Notes under the pieces: generated by a model
Told to the model about the DNA's origin: nothing
Database searches by the model: none
Seen by the model: the letters and a program-made list of their open reading frames with translations, nothing else
In this document: piece after piece, positions 1-7,602 of the stretch
Position numbering within the stretch: position 1 is the stretch's first letter
Layout of the letters: each line of letters opens with the position of its first letter
Assembly: GCA_041627895.1 (NCBI GenBank)
Contig: JBFKQC010000103.1
Location: 1-9,963, forward strand
DNA from: JBFKQC01 sp041627895
GTDB taxonomy: Bacteria > Pseudomonadota > Alphaproteobacteria > Rhodobacterales > Rhodobacteraceae
Direction: 5' to 3'
DNA: 9,963 bases
Position numbers and translations under genes: made by a program

Positions 1-608
1 ATCAGCACCGGCCGGGCGCCGGGCGCGGCATCCTCCAGCGGCTGGTCGCGGCGGCTGGTCCAGCGCACCGGCATCGGCCCGTGATCCAGCGTCATCACCA
101 GATCACCCGGCACCAGCGCCTCCACCGCGCGCGGGCCGTCCCGCGTTTCGATCAGCGTGCCGGGGGCGTAGCAGGGGATGGTGCCGGGGTCGGGCGTGGA
201 TTGCATCGTGTAGGTGGCGCCACCGTCCGACGTCTGCATCGACTGGCCGCTGGTGGTGAGGTCACCGTGGGCCGTCGAGGTCGAGCCGCTTGCCGGCCCC
301 TCCACCGCCGTGATCGTGTTCGCGAACGAAATGAACTGCTGCAGGTTTCCAGACCCGTCGACCAGGGCATATCCCATGGTGGCGCCGATATCCGTGAACC
401 CTGGCTTGTCCTTGTTGATCAGCTACACATTCTTGCCGGCGATCGTGGCGACCGGGCTGCCGATCGACCAGGACGTCAGAACCGTCCCGTCATCCTTGTA
501 ATAATACACTTTCCAGCCGGTGGTATCGATGCTGGAGGATACCGCCACCTCGATAAAATCGCGGCTAGTGTTTTCGTCGTAATTGACCTCGGATATAAAG
601 GCAGGCAT
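1..608 (-). pseudogene. Hint-domain protein, 5' part, interrupted by an in-frame amber codon and cut by the window edge
   Basis: An ATG at 608 is preceded by GGGAG (615-619) with 6 nt spacing, a good start. The frame runs 61 codons (MPAFISEVNY...), meets TAG at 423-425, then continues in the same frame for 140 codons to the window edge without another stop. Residues about 1-100 (FISEV, DFIEVA, DTTGWKVYYY, GYALVDGSG) resemble a lamin-tail-like beta domain; this is a weak resemblance by eye. A Ser/Thr/Gly-rich linker follows, then PCYAPGTLIET (Cys at codon 146), VPGDLVMTLDHG and PVRW. These are hallmarks of the bacterial Hint/Hint_2 autoprocessing domain, with Cys146 in the place of the nucleophile. 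The downstream half keeps normal codon use and conserved motifs, so it was coding until recently or still is. Such proteins are common in Rhodobacteraceae and are thought to be secreted, but no signal peptide is seen here. It lies beyond the metK terminator and is therefore a separate unit; no clear promoter was found in 609-696. Alternatives are a sequencing error or amber readthrough. Confidence 0.8.
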
Positions 609-696
609 CCGATGCTCCCGTTTGCATGGACGCAGTCTGCTTGAGGCGGGCTAACAGGCCGTTGGCGGGACTCCATTTTTTTCGGACATCTTGAAT

Positions 697-723
697 AAAA
701 AAAAGGCGCGCCCTTGGCGCGCC
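697..723 (-). terminator. Intrinsic terminator after metK
   Basis: Read on the minus strand, GGCGCGCC (716-723), a three-base loop AAG, and GGCGCGCC (705-712) form a perfect 8-bp GC stem, followed directly by eight T residues (697-704). It begins 28 nt after the metK stop codon and is the classic Rho-independent layout. It marks the 3' end of the phoH-to-metK operon and separates it from the Hint gene. Confidence 0.93.
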
Positions 724-751
724 CCGGGTCATTGGATGGCGCTTGAAGCGG

Positions 752-1918
752 TCAGACCGCGTTTTTCAGCGCCTCGACCAGATCGGTCTTTTCCCACGAG
801 AACCCGCCCTCGGCGTCGGGCTGGCGGCCGAAATGGCCGTAGGCCGCGGTGCGCTGGAAGATCGGGCGGTTCAGCGCCAGGTGCTCGCGGATGCCGCGCG
901 GGGTCAGGTCCATGACGCTGGCCACCGCCTGTTCGATGCGCTCGTCGGGCACCTCGCCCGTGCCGTCGGTGTCGACGTAGATCGACAGCGGCCGCGCCAC
1001 GCCGATCGCATAGGCAAGCTGCAGCGTGCAGCGATGCGCCAGCCCGGCGGCGACCACGTTCTTGGCGAGATAGCGCGCGGCATAGGCGGCCGAGCGGTCG
1101 ACCTTGGTCGGGTCCTTGCCGGAAAACGCCCCGCCGCCGTGCGGCGCGGCGCCGCCATAGGTGTCGACGATGATCTTGCGCCCGGTCAGCCCGGCGTCGC
1201 CGTCAGGGCCCCCGATGACGAACTTGCCGGTCGGGTTGACGTGCCACTCGGTCTCGTTCGTCAGCCAGCCGTCGGGCAGCACCTCGCGGATGTAGGGTTC
1301 CACGATGCCGCGCACGTCGTCGCTGGTCAGCGAGGGGTCGAGGTGCTGGGTCGACAGCACGACCGAATGCACCGCGACCGGCATGTCGTTCTCGTAGCGC
1401 ACGGTCAGCTGGGACTTGGCGTCGGGGCCGAGCCGGGGCTCGGTGCCGTTCTTGCGCACCTCGGCCAGCCGGCGCAGGATCGCGTGGGCATAGAGGATCG
1501 GCGCGGGCATCAGTTCGGGCGTTTCCCTGACGGCATAGCCGAACATGATGCCCTGGTCGCCGGCGCCCTCGTCCTTGTTGCCCGCGGCGTCGACGCCCTG
1601 CGCGATGTCGGCGGACTGGGCGTGCAGGTAGCTGTCGACCTTCATGTTGGCCCAGTGAAAGCCTTCCTGCTCGTAGCCGATGTCGCGCACGCAGTCGCGG
1701 GCGATCTGCTCGACCTTGCGGATCACCGACCCGGGGCCGCGCACCTCGCCGCCGATCACGACGCGGTCGGTGGTGGCGAAGGTCTCGCAGGCGACGCGCG
1801 CGACCGGGTCCTCGGCGAGGAAGGCGTCGAGCACGGCGTCGGAAATGCGGTCGCAAACCTTGTCGGGGTGGCCCTCCGAGACGCTTTCGGAGGTGAAGAT
1901 GTAGTTCTTGCGGGACAT
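752..1918 (-). CDS. metK: S-adenosylmethionine synthase (methionine adenosyltransferase)
   Basis: Cytosolic enzyme that makes S-adenosylmethionine from methionine and ATP, releasing phosphate and pyrophosphate; it supplies the methyl donor for the whole cell. The protein has 388 aa, the usual length for bacterial MetK. Visible family motifs are GHPDK (residues 16-20, methionine/ATP site), the ATP-binding GAGDQG (118-123), PTGKFVIGGP (229-238), and the Gly-rich phosphate-binding loop GGGAFSGKDPTKVDRS (261-276). The ATG at 1918 has GGAG 5 nt upstream, and that GGAG is part of the SAM/SAH riboswitch at 1922-1971, which fixes the start and implies feedback control of translation by the product. 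It is the last gene of the operon, 66 nt after lnt and followed by a strong terminator. No frameshift or missing motif was seen. Confidence 0.98.
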   Translation of the reverse strand: MSRKNYIFTSESVSEGHPDKVCDRISDAVLDAFLAEDPVARVACETFATTDRVVIGGEVRGPGSVIRKVEQIARDCVRDIGYEQEGFHWANMKVDSYLHAQSADIAQGVDAAGNKDEGAGDQGIMFGYAVRETPELMPAPILYAHAILRRLAEVRKNGTEPRLGPDAKSQLTVRYENDMPVAVHSVVLSTQHLDPSLTSDDVRGIVEPYIREVLPDGWLTNETEWHVNPTGKFVIGGPDGDAGLTGRKIIVDTYGGAAPHGGGAFSGKDPTKVDRSAAYAARYLAKNVVAAGLAHRCTLQLAYAIGVARPLSIYVDTDGTGEVPDERIEQAVASVMDLTPRGIREHLALNRPIFQRTAAYGHFGRQPDAEGGFSWEKTDLVEALKNAV

Positions 1919-1921
1919 GGG

Positions 1922-1971
1922 TGCTCCATTGGGAATCAGTCGCCGCCACGCCAGGAAGCCGTTGTGGCGGC
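1922..1971 (-). promoter_or_regulatory. SAM/SAH riboswitch upstream of metK
   Basis: On the minus strand, GCCGCCAC (1971-1964) pairs perfectly with GTGGCGGC (1949-1942), an 8-bp P1 stem. The loop reads AACGGCTTCCTGGC (1963-1950), the conserved core of the SAM/SAH riboswitch class as I know it. A short linker leads to AATGGAGCA (1930-1922). In the known structure the GCTTCC part of the loop pairs with GGAGC to make an H-type pseudoknot; that pairing is available here with one bulged base. GGAGC holds the metK Shine-Dalgarno, 5 nt before the ATG, so ligand binding should block translation initiation. The class is known from Rhodobacterales metK leaders and binds SAM and SAH with similar affinity. 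The element starts 13 nt after the lnt stop codon, and no terminator or T-tract lies inside it, which fits translational rather than transcriptional control. Confidence 0.95.
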
Positions 1972-1984
1972 CATCCGGACCGCG

Positions 1985-3535
1985 TTACGCGGGCGGTCGG
2001 CCATCGTCAACGGGTATTCGCCGGCGGCCGGGAAAAACCGCCAGCACGAGGCCGGCAAGCGCCAGCCCGGCGGGCCAGTCGCCAGTCTGCGCGTAAAGCG
2101 TCGGCGGCAGCGCGCCGGGCAGGGCGGCATCGACGAACCCGGCCGCGCCGAGGCCGAGCGAGGCGGTGATGCGCCCGCGCGCGTCGATCACCGCCGAGAC
2201 GCCGGTATTGGCGGCGCGCACCATGGCCAGCCCCTGCTCGACCGCGCGCAGCCGGGCCTGCGCGAGGTGCTGGTAGGGGCCGGCGACCTGTCCGAACCAG
2301 GCGTCGTTGGTGATCTGCAACAGCCAGCCGGGGCGCGCGGGCGCGGCGCGGATATCCTGCGGAAAGATCGCCTCGTAGCAGATCAGCGGCAGCGCCCGGC
2401 CGAGCGCGCCCAGATCCACCAGCCGCGCGCCGGGGCCGGGGGTATAGCCGAAGCCGTGTTCCTCGACCAGCGCGCCGAAGGGCAGCCGGCGGAACAGCTC
2501 GAAGGCCGGGACGTATTCGCCGAACGGCACCAGGTGGTGCTTGTCGTAGACCGCGGCCACCTCGCCCGCGCCGTCGAGCAGGATCAGCGAGTTGTAGGCG
2601 CGGCCCTCGTCGAAGCGCTGGATGCCCAGCACCACCGGCACGCCCGCCGCCGCCCCGGCCACGCCGTCCAGCGCTGCGCCGGCCCGGTGCAGCACGGTCG
2701 GGATCGCGGTTTCCGGCCAGACGATCAGGTCGGGGCGCCGCTCGGCCGGTGCGGCGGTGTAGGCGAGCTGCCGGTCGTAGAAGCGCTGCGCGTGGTCGGG
2801 GTCCCACTTCAGGTGCTGCGCCGCGTTCGGCTGCACCAGCCGGATCACCGGCGCGCCGGGGTCCTGCGGCACCGGCTGCGCCGCCTGCCAGAGACCGGCG
2901 GCATAAAGCGCCGCGCCCGCCGCGAGCGGCAGCGCCGCGAGCGCCCGGCGGCGGCGCCAGGCGGCGAACGTCAGCGACACCGCCAGCAGCGTCAGCAGGC
3001 TCAGCCCGACCGGCCCGACCCAGGCGGCAAGCTGCATCGGCGCCCAGCCGATCCAGACATGGCCGATCAGCGCCCAGGGAAAGCCGGTCAGCACGTAGGA
3101 CCGCGCCAGTTCGGCGCCTGCCAGGCAGGCCGGCCAGGCCAGCGCCAGGCGCCAGCCGCCGTCCGCCAGCCGGCGCGCCAGGCCAAAGGCCAGGCCCCAG
3201 AACAGCGCCAGCCCCGCGGCGATGCCGAACAGCGCGAAGGGCGCCATCCAGCCGTGCCGCGCCGCGTCGACGAAGAACGGCTCGACGATCCAGTAGAGCG
3301 TGGCGGCGAAATAGCCCGCGCCGAAGGCCCAGCCGATCCAGCCCGCGCCGCGCGCGGTGCGGGTGCGCCCGATCAGCGCATAGGCGATGGCCAGCCCGGC
3401 CAGCGTCGCCCAGGGCAGCGAGACCGGCGCCTGGCCGAGCCCGGCCAGCACGCCGGCCAGCGCGGCGCCCGGCATCGCGCGCCGCGCGAAGAGCGTGCCG
3501 AACCAGCCGAGCGGCGGGCGCGCGAACGCGGTCAT
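1985..3535 (-). CDS. lnt: Apolipoprotein N-acyltransferase
   Basis: Inner-membrane enzyme that transfers an acyl chain from a phospholipid to the N-terminal diacylglyceryl-cysteine of lipoproteins, the last maturation step before Lol sorting. The protein has 516 aa, normal for Lnt. The N-terminal ~210 residues are hydrophobic with several membrane segments (for example around 22-55, 65-90, 97-120 and 165-192). The periplasmic nitrilase-like domain spans roughly 230-470, and a last hydrophobic segment lies near 487-502. The catalytic triad is visible: Glu275 in VWPETAIP, Lys332 in YDKHHLVPFGEY, and Cys386 in PLICYEAIFP; NDAWFG is also present. The start at 3535 is the only ATG in a frame that stays open upstream; AAGG lies 9 nt before it, inside a 12-bp palindrome (3546-3557), so the RBS is weak. 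It sits 90 nt after the corC-like gene and 66 nt before metK. The position after corC matches the common proteobacterial order. Confidence 0.97.
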   Translation of the reverse strand: MTAFARPPLGWFGTLFARRAMPGAALAGVLAGLGQAPVSLPWATLAGLAIAYALIGRTRTARGAGWIGWAFGAGYFAATLYWIVEPFFVDAARHGWMAPFALFGIAAGLALFWGLAFGLARRLADGGWRLALAWPACLAGAELARSYVLTGFPWALIGHVWIGWAPMQLAAWVGPVGLSLLTLLAVSLTFAAWRRRRALAALPLAAGAALYAAGLWQAAQPVPQDPGAPVIRLVQPNAAQHLKWDPDHAQRFYDRQLAYTAAPAERRPDLIVWPETAIPTVLHRAGAALDGVAGAAAGVPVVLGIQRFDEGRAYNSLILLDGAGEVAAVYDKHHLVPFGEYVPAFELFRRLPFGALVEEHGFGYTPGPGARLVDLGALGRALPLICYEAIFPQDIRAAPARPGWLLQITNDAWFGQVAGPYQHLAQARLRAVEQGLAMVRAANTGVSAVIDARGRITASLGLGAAGFVDAALPGALPPTLYAQTGDWPAGLALAGLVLAVFPGRRRIPVDDGRPPA

Positions 3536-3625
3536 CCGCAGGCGCCCTTGCGCAAGGCTCTGAAATCCGCCGGCAATTCCGTCAGGCTCTGTGCTGTCAC
3601 CGGCCCGGGCCCCGCGCGTTCCGCC

Positions 3626-4546
3626 TCAGGCATCCGCCGGTTTCGGCACCCGCACCCTGAGCCGCTTGATCCGGCGCGGGTCGGCGTCAACGATCTCGAA
3701 CTCGGCGCCGGCGGGGTGCGGGATCATCTCGCCGCGCCCGGGGACCCGGCCCGACAGCATGAAGACCAGCCCGCCCAGTGTGTCGATCTCTTCCTCGTCG
3801 CCGGGCTCGACCAGCTTCAGCCCGATCTCGGCCTCGAACTCGTCGAGCGGGGTCCGGGCCTGCGCCAGGTAGCAGCCGGGCTTTTCCAGCGTCCAGTACT
3901 GGCCCTCGTCGATGTCGTGCTCGTCCTCGATCTCGCCGATCACCTGCTCGATCAGGTCCTCGATCGAGACCAGCCCGTCGACGCCGCCGTATTCGTCGAT
4001 CACCAGCGCCAGGTGCATCCGCTGCGACTGCATCTTCTGCAGCAGCACGCCGATCGGCATCGACGGCGGCGCGAACAGCAGGGGCCGCAGCATCTTGCGC
4101 AGGGAAAACCGCCCGCCGCCGCCGTTGAAGCCGTGGTTCAGCGCGAAGTCCTTGAGGTGCACCATGCCGAGCGGGCTGTCGAGCGTACCGTTGTAGACCG
4201 GCAGCCGGGTCAGCCCGCTGTCGCGGAACACCTTGACCAGCTCGTCCTTGGTGATCGTCACCGGGACCGAGACGATTTCCGCCTTTGGGATGGCGACGTC
4301 CTCGACCCGCATCCGGCGCAGGTTCAGGAGGCCCAGCGCCGCCGAGGCGCTGACCGCTCCGTTCACCGGTTCCGCATGATGGTCGTCCTCGACCGTATCC
4401 TCCGTGGCCGGCTTCAGCGCGGCGAAAAGCCGGCCGATCAGCCCCGGTTCCTGACTGGTATCCTGATCCTGCGCGCTCTGCGCCGCGCTAGAGGACCCGC
4501 TTTCCGCGTCGCCCATTACTCCAATCCGGTTGCGCGGGGCGGCCAT
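3626..4546 (-). CDS. corC: CorC/TlyC-type CBS-domain protein (hemolysin family protein)
   Basis: A soluble protein of the CorC/YbeX family. The layout is an acidic N-terminal tail of low complexity (1-70), a CBS pair (about 80-205), and a C-terminal CorC_HlyC transporter-associated domain (about 225-300). Typical motifs are TRLPVYNG (113-120), VIDEYGGVDGLVSIEDL (182-198), IGEIEDEHD (203-211) and DTLGGLVF (255-262). No DUF21 membrane domain is present, so this is the short form of the family. Members were linked to Mg/Co efflux and, for E. coli YbeX, to ribosome maturation; the exact role here is inferred from family and position between ybeY and lnt. The ATG at 4546 lies 12 nt after the ybeY stop. 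A second ATG at 4516 (MGDAES...) begins a more family-like N-terminus but has GGAG only 2 nt away, so the start is undecided. Confidence 0.93.
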   Translation of the reverse strand: MAAPRNRIGVMGDAESGSSSAAQSAQDQDTSQEPGLIGRLFAALKPATEDTVEDDHHAEPVNGAVSASAALGLLNLRRMRVEDVAIPKAEIVSVPVTITKDELVKVFRDSGLTRLPVYNGTLDSPLGMVHLKDFALNHGFNGGGGRFSLRKMLRPLLFAPPSMPIGVLLQKMQSQRMHLALVIDEYGGVDGLVSIEDLIEQVIGEIEDEHDIDEGQYWTLEKPGCYLAQARTPLDEFEAEIGLKLVEPGDEEEIDTLGGLVFMLSGRVPGRGEMIPHPAGAEFEIVDADPRRIKRLRVRVPKPADA

Positions 4547-4558
4547 GGCCCCGCGCCC

Positions 4559-5038
4559 TCAATATGGGTCGGGGACCCCCAGAGTTGCAAGTATCTCGAC
4601 CTCGAGAGCCTCCATCAGCGCGGCATCTTCGTCGCGGATGTGGTCGTAACCCAACAGGTGCAGCAGCCCGTGCACGACCAGGTGGCAGACGTGATCGCCG
4701 AGCGGGCGGCCGGCCTCGGCGGCCTCGCGCGTGCAGGTCTCGTAGGCGATCGCGATATCGCCCAGCTCGCCCGGGCCGGGCGGCGGCGGCCTGCCTCCGG
4801 GGCGGTCGGCCGCGCGATCCTCGGACGGCCAGCTCAGCACGTTCGTGGGCTGCGGCCTGCCCCTGAACTCGGTGTTCAGCGCGGCGATGCGCGCATCGTC
4901 GCAGCCCAGAACCGCGATCTCGTGCGCGTCGGCGTCCAGCCCGAGCCGGCCAAGCGTCGCCGCGGCGGCGCGCCCGGCGATGCCGGCAAGGCCGGCGGCC
5001 CCCCAGCGCGGGTCTTCGAGGATGGTTTCGATCGGCAT
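4559..5038 (-). CDS. ybeY: Endoribonuclease YbeY (rRNA maturation factor)
   Basis: Metal-dependent single-strand endoribonuclease required for 16S rRNA 3' end maturation and 70S ribosome quality control. The protein has 159 aa, the usual size. The zinc-binding signature HGLLHLLGYDH (His123, His127, His133) is complete, preceded by GDHVCHLVV. Upstream family motifs are LNTEFRG (54-60), TNVLSWPSE (65-73) and LGDIAIAYE (92-100). Between the last two lies a Pro/Gly/Arg-rich stretch (74-90) that looks longer than in the E. coli protein. The ATG at 5038 follows the phosphotransferase stop by 33 nt; the only SD-like run is GGGGG (5046-5050), 7 nt upstream and partly inside a hairpin (5049-5070). It is co-transcribed with phoH upstream and the corC-like gene downstream, the standard proteobacterial arrangement. 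Confidence 0.96.
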   Translation of the reverse strand: MPIETILEDPRWGAAGLAGIAGRAAAATLGRLGLDADAHEIAVLGCDDARIAALNTEFRGRPQPTNVLSWPSEDRAADRPGGRPPPPGPGELGDIAIAYETCTREAAEAGRPLGDHVCHLVVHGLLHLLGYDHIRDEDAALMEALEVEILATLGVPDPY

Positions 5039-5048
5039 CGGGCGGCCC

Positions 5049-5070
5049 CCGTCGGCTGGACCGCCGACGG
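5049..5070 (-). promoter_or_regulatory. Intercistronic hairpin before ybeY
   Basis: A perfect inverted repeat, CCGTCGGC (5049-5056) and GCCGACGG (5063-5070) with a 6-nt loop, fills most of the 33-nt gap between the phosphotransferase stop and the ybeY start. No T-tract follows, so it is not an intrinsic terminator. The base of the stem overlaps the GGGGG that is the only SD-like run for ybeY. A role in limiting ybeY initiation or in mRNA stability is inference. Confidence 0.5.
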
Positions 5071-5071
5071 T

Positions 5072-6102
5072 CTAGGCGGGAAACAGCACGGGCGCAATCC
5101 GGTGATCGGCGCAGAAGGCCAGAAGCCGCTGCAGATCGGCCCGCCGCCAGGCGGACTTGGCGGCGCCGGCATTGTCCAGCATCACCGTGGCCACCACGGT
5201 GACGAAAAGCTTGCCGACCCCCGCCAGCCGGTAGTCGCGCCAGCAGTCCCGCCAGCCGTACCCGGTGACGCCGCCCGAGACCAGCGCGGCATGATACGCC
5301 CTGAGCAGGGCATGCTCGTGGCGCCGGCGCTGGTCGGGCGCCATCGACGAGATCAGCGCATAGGCGGCGTCCCAGGCGCCGCGGCCCTTGCCGGTCAGCT
5401 GCCAGTCCAGCAGCACCGCCGCCCCGTCCGGGCCGAACATCACGTTGTCGGCGTGGCAGTCGCGGTGCAAGAGCGTCAGCGGCGCCTCTTCCAGCAGCGG
5501 GCCGAACACCGCGTCCTGGTTGGCCGCGACGTGATCGCCCAACGCCAGGAACGCGCGCGGCAGCACGACATCCGGAAGCAGCGCCGCCACGGCACCGGGA
5601 TAGCCGGCCCAGTGCGCGGCGAAGTCGAACTCGCGCACGGTGGCGATGCCGGCCAGCCCCGCGACCTCGGGCGCGCCCCACCAGGCGGCGTGAATCCGCG
5701 CCAGCGCCCGCAGCAGCGCCGCGGCCTCGGCGACGCCGAACCCGTCGACGAACCGCCGTGCCCGGTGGCCGCCGAGATCCTGCAGCAGCAGGACGCTCGC
5801 CCCGGTCTCGGCGTCGAACGCACCGTGGGAACAGGCGGGCACCGGCATGCCGGCGCCGAACCGGGTGTAGAACGCGACCTCGCGGGCATTGGCACCGGCA
5901 AAGGCGGCGCGCAGCCGCGGCTCGGACGGCGACAGCTTGGCGATCAGCGAGCCACCGTCGAAGCGCAGCCGGAACAGCCCGCCGCCGCTGAAGCTTTCGT
6001 CCTCGCCGATACGCTGCAGCTTCAGGCCGCCGACGGGCCGGCCGAGCACACGCCCCAGCCAGCCGGGGCCGATCCGCCCCGGCCCGTCGGGGATCTCCGG
6101 GG

Positions 6103-6106
<4 letters not shown>
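5072..6106 (-). CDS. APH/choline-kinase-like phosphotransferase (protein kinase-like fold), substrate unknown
   Basis: A 344-aa cytosolic protein with the aminoglycoside phosphotransferase/EcKinase-type fold. Visible elements are the N-lobe lysine in SLIAKL (Lys57), the hinge-like LLLQDLGG (106-113), the catalytic loop HRDCHADN (214-221, Asp216 as base, Asn221 for metal), and LLDWQ (232-236, Asp234 as the DFG-type metal ligand). GRGAWDAAYAL follows (241-251). The pattern resembles ecdysteroid-kinase-like and choline-kinase-like enzymes more than classical antibiotic kinases; the substrate cannot be told from the sequence. Its ATG overlaps the phoH stop as ATGA (6106-6103), which implies translational coupling to phoH, and ybeY follows after 33 nt. 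In the classical cluster phoH and ybeY are adjacent, so this gene looks like an insertion. Codon use and GC content match the neighbours, with no sign of recent transfer. Confidence 0.87.
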
Positions 6107-7119
<1,013 letters not shown>

Positions 7120-7125
7120 GCTCAA

Positions 7126-7129
7126 CTCC
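7126..7129 (-). promoter_or_regulatory. RBS deciding the TTG start of phoH
   Basis: GGAG on the minus strand lies 6 nt before TTG 7119 and directly next to TTG 7125. An in-frame TAG lies just upstream, so only TTG starts are possible here. The spacing favours 7119. No convincing -35/-10 pair was found in 7130-7214, although the operon promoter should lie there. Confidence 0.6.
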
Positions 7130-7214
7130 GTCTAGCGGGTGGGATTGTCTTCAGCGTGCCAAGTGCCCGCCGCCGGGGCAAGACACAATCGCGAAATGTC
7201 GTGGAAATGAAACG

Positions 7215-7245
7215 AAAAACGGCCGCCGGAAGGGTTCCGGCGACC
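7215..7245 (-). terminator. Intrinsic terminator after the lipoprotein gene
   Basis: Read on the minus strand, GGTCGCCGGAA (7245-7235), loop CCC, and TTCCGGCGGCC (7231-7221) form an 11-bp stem with one G-T pair. A G and five T residues (7219-7215) follow. The stem starts 27 nt after the stop codon at 7273. It ends the ompA-like/lipoprotein unit and implies a separate promoter for phoH. Confidence 0.85.
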
Positions 7246-7272
7246 GCGGGGGAGTGATCCGGTGCGACAAGG

Positions 7273-7572
7273 TCAGATCGGGTCGGAGATCGTCGAGCCG
7301 CTCTTGTAGGGGCCGATCGCCGTGTTCGGCGGCGCGGCGCCCGAGCAGACCGGCTTGCCGTACTTGTCGAGCCGCTGGCTGAGATAGCCCTCGGCGCCGT
7401 CGTCGATGATCCAGTGGTCGCAGCCGTTCGGGTCGATCCAGATACCGGCGCGAAGCTGGCTGAGATGCTTCGAATCGATGCCGCGGTCGACCGTCTTGTC
7501 GGCCTTGTTGTCGACGCAGCCCGCCAGCCCGGCGGCGACGGCGAGAACTGCGGCGCCCTTGATGAGTTTCAT
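7273..7572 (-). CDS. Small lipoprotein with a W/C-rich motif shared with the OmpA-like neighbour
   Basis: A 99-aa protein from the ATG at 7572 (MKLIKG...). It has a lipoprotein signal peptide with lipobox LAGC and Cys19 as the acylation site, so it is a substrate of Lgt, LspA and probably the Lnt encoded in this window. The mature part carries IWIDPNGCDHWIIDDG (44-59), then EGY and GKPVC (72-76), with Cys51 and Cys76 as a possible disulfide. The same motif with the same cysteine spacing is found in the OmpA-like protein upstream. AGGA lies 9 nt before the ATG; a GTG at 7590 in the same frame would add six residues ahead of the signal peptide and is less likely. The gap to the ompA-like stop is 30 nt and a terminator follows, so the two genes form one unit. 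Residue +2 is Val rather than Asp, which suggests outer-membrane sorting. The function is not known to me. Confidence 0.85.
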   Translation of the reverse strand: MKLIKGAAVLAVAAGLAGCVDNKADKTVDRGIDSKHLSQLRAGIWIDPNGCDHWIIDDGAEGYLSQRLDKYGKPVCSGAAPPNTAIGPYKSGSTISDPI

Positions 7573-7602
7573 GGTGCTCTTTCCTCTCACTGTCCGGACC
7601 GT

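Noticed and set aside
81..644. Plus-strand open frame opposite the Hint gene
   Set aside because: No RBS or recognisable domain; the minus strand shows Hint motifs and a good start site over the same bases.
5049..5070. Hairpin before ybeY as an intrinsic terminator
   Set aside because: No T-tract follows on either strand, and the genes on both sides are tightly spaced operon members.
4488..5681. Second minus-strand open frame across ybeY and the kinase
   Set aside because: Arg/Ala/Gly-rich shadow in another frame of two genes whose own frames carry complete active-site motifs.
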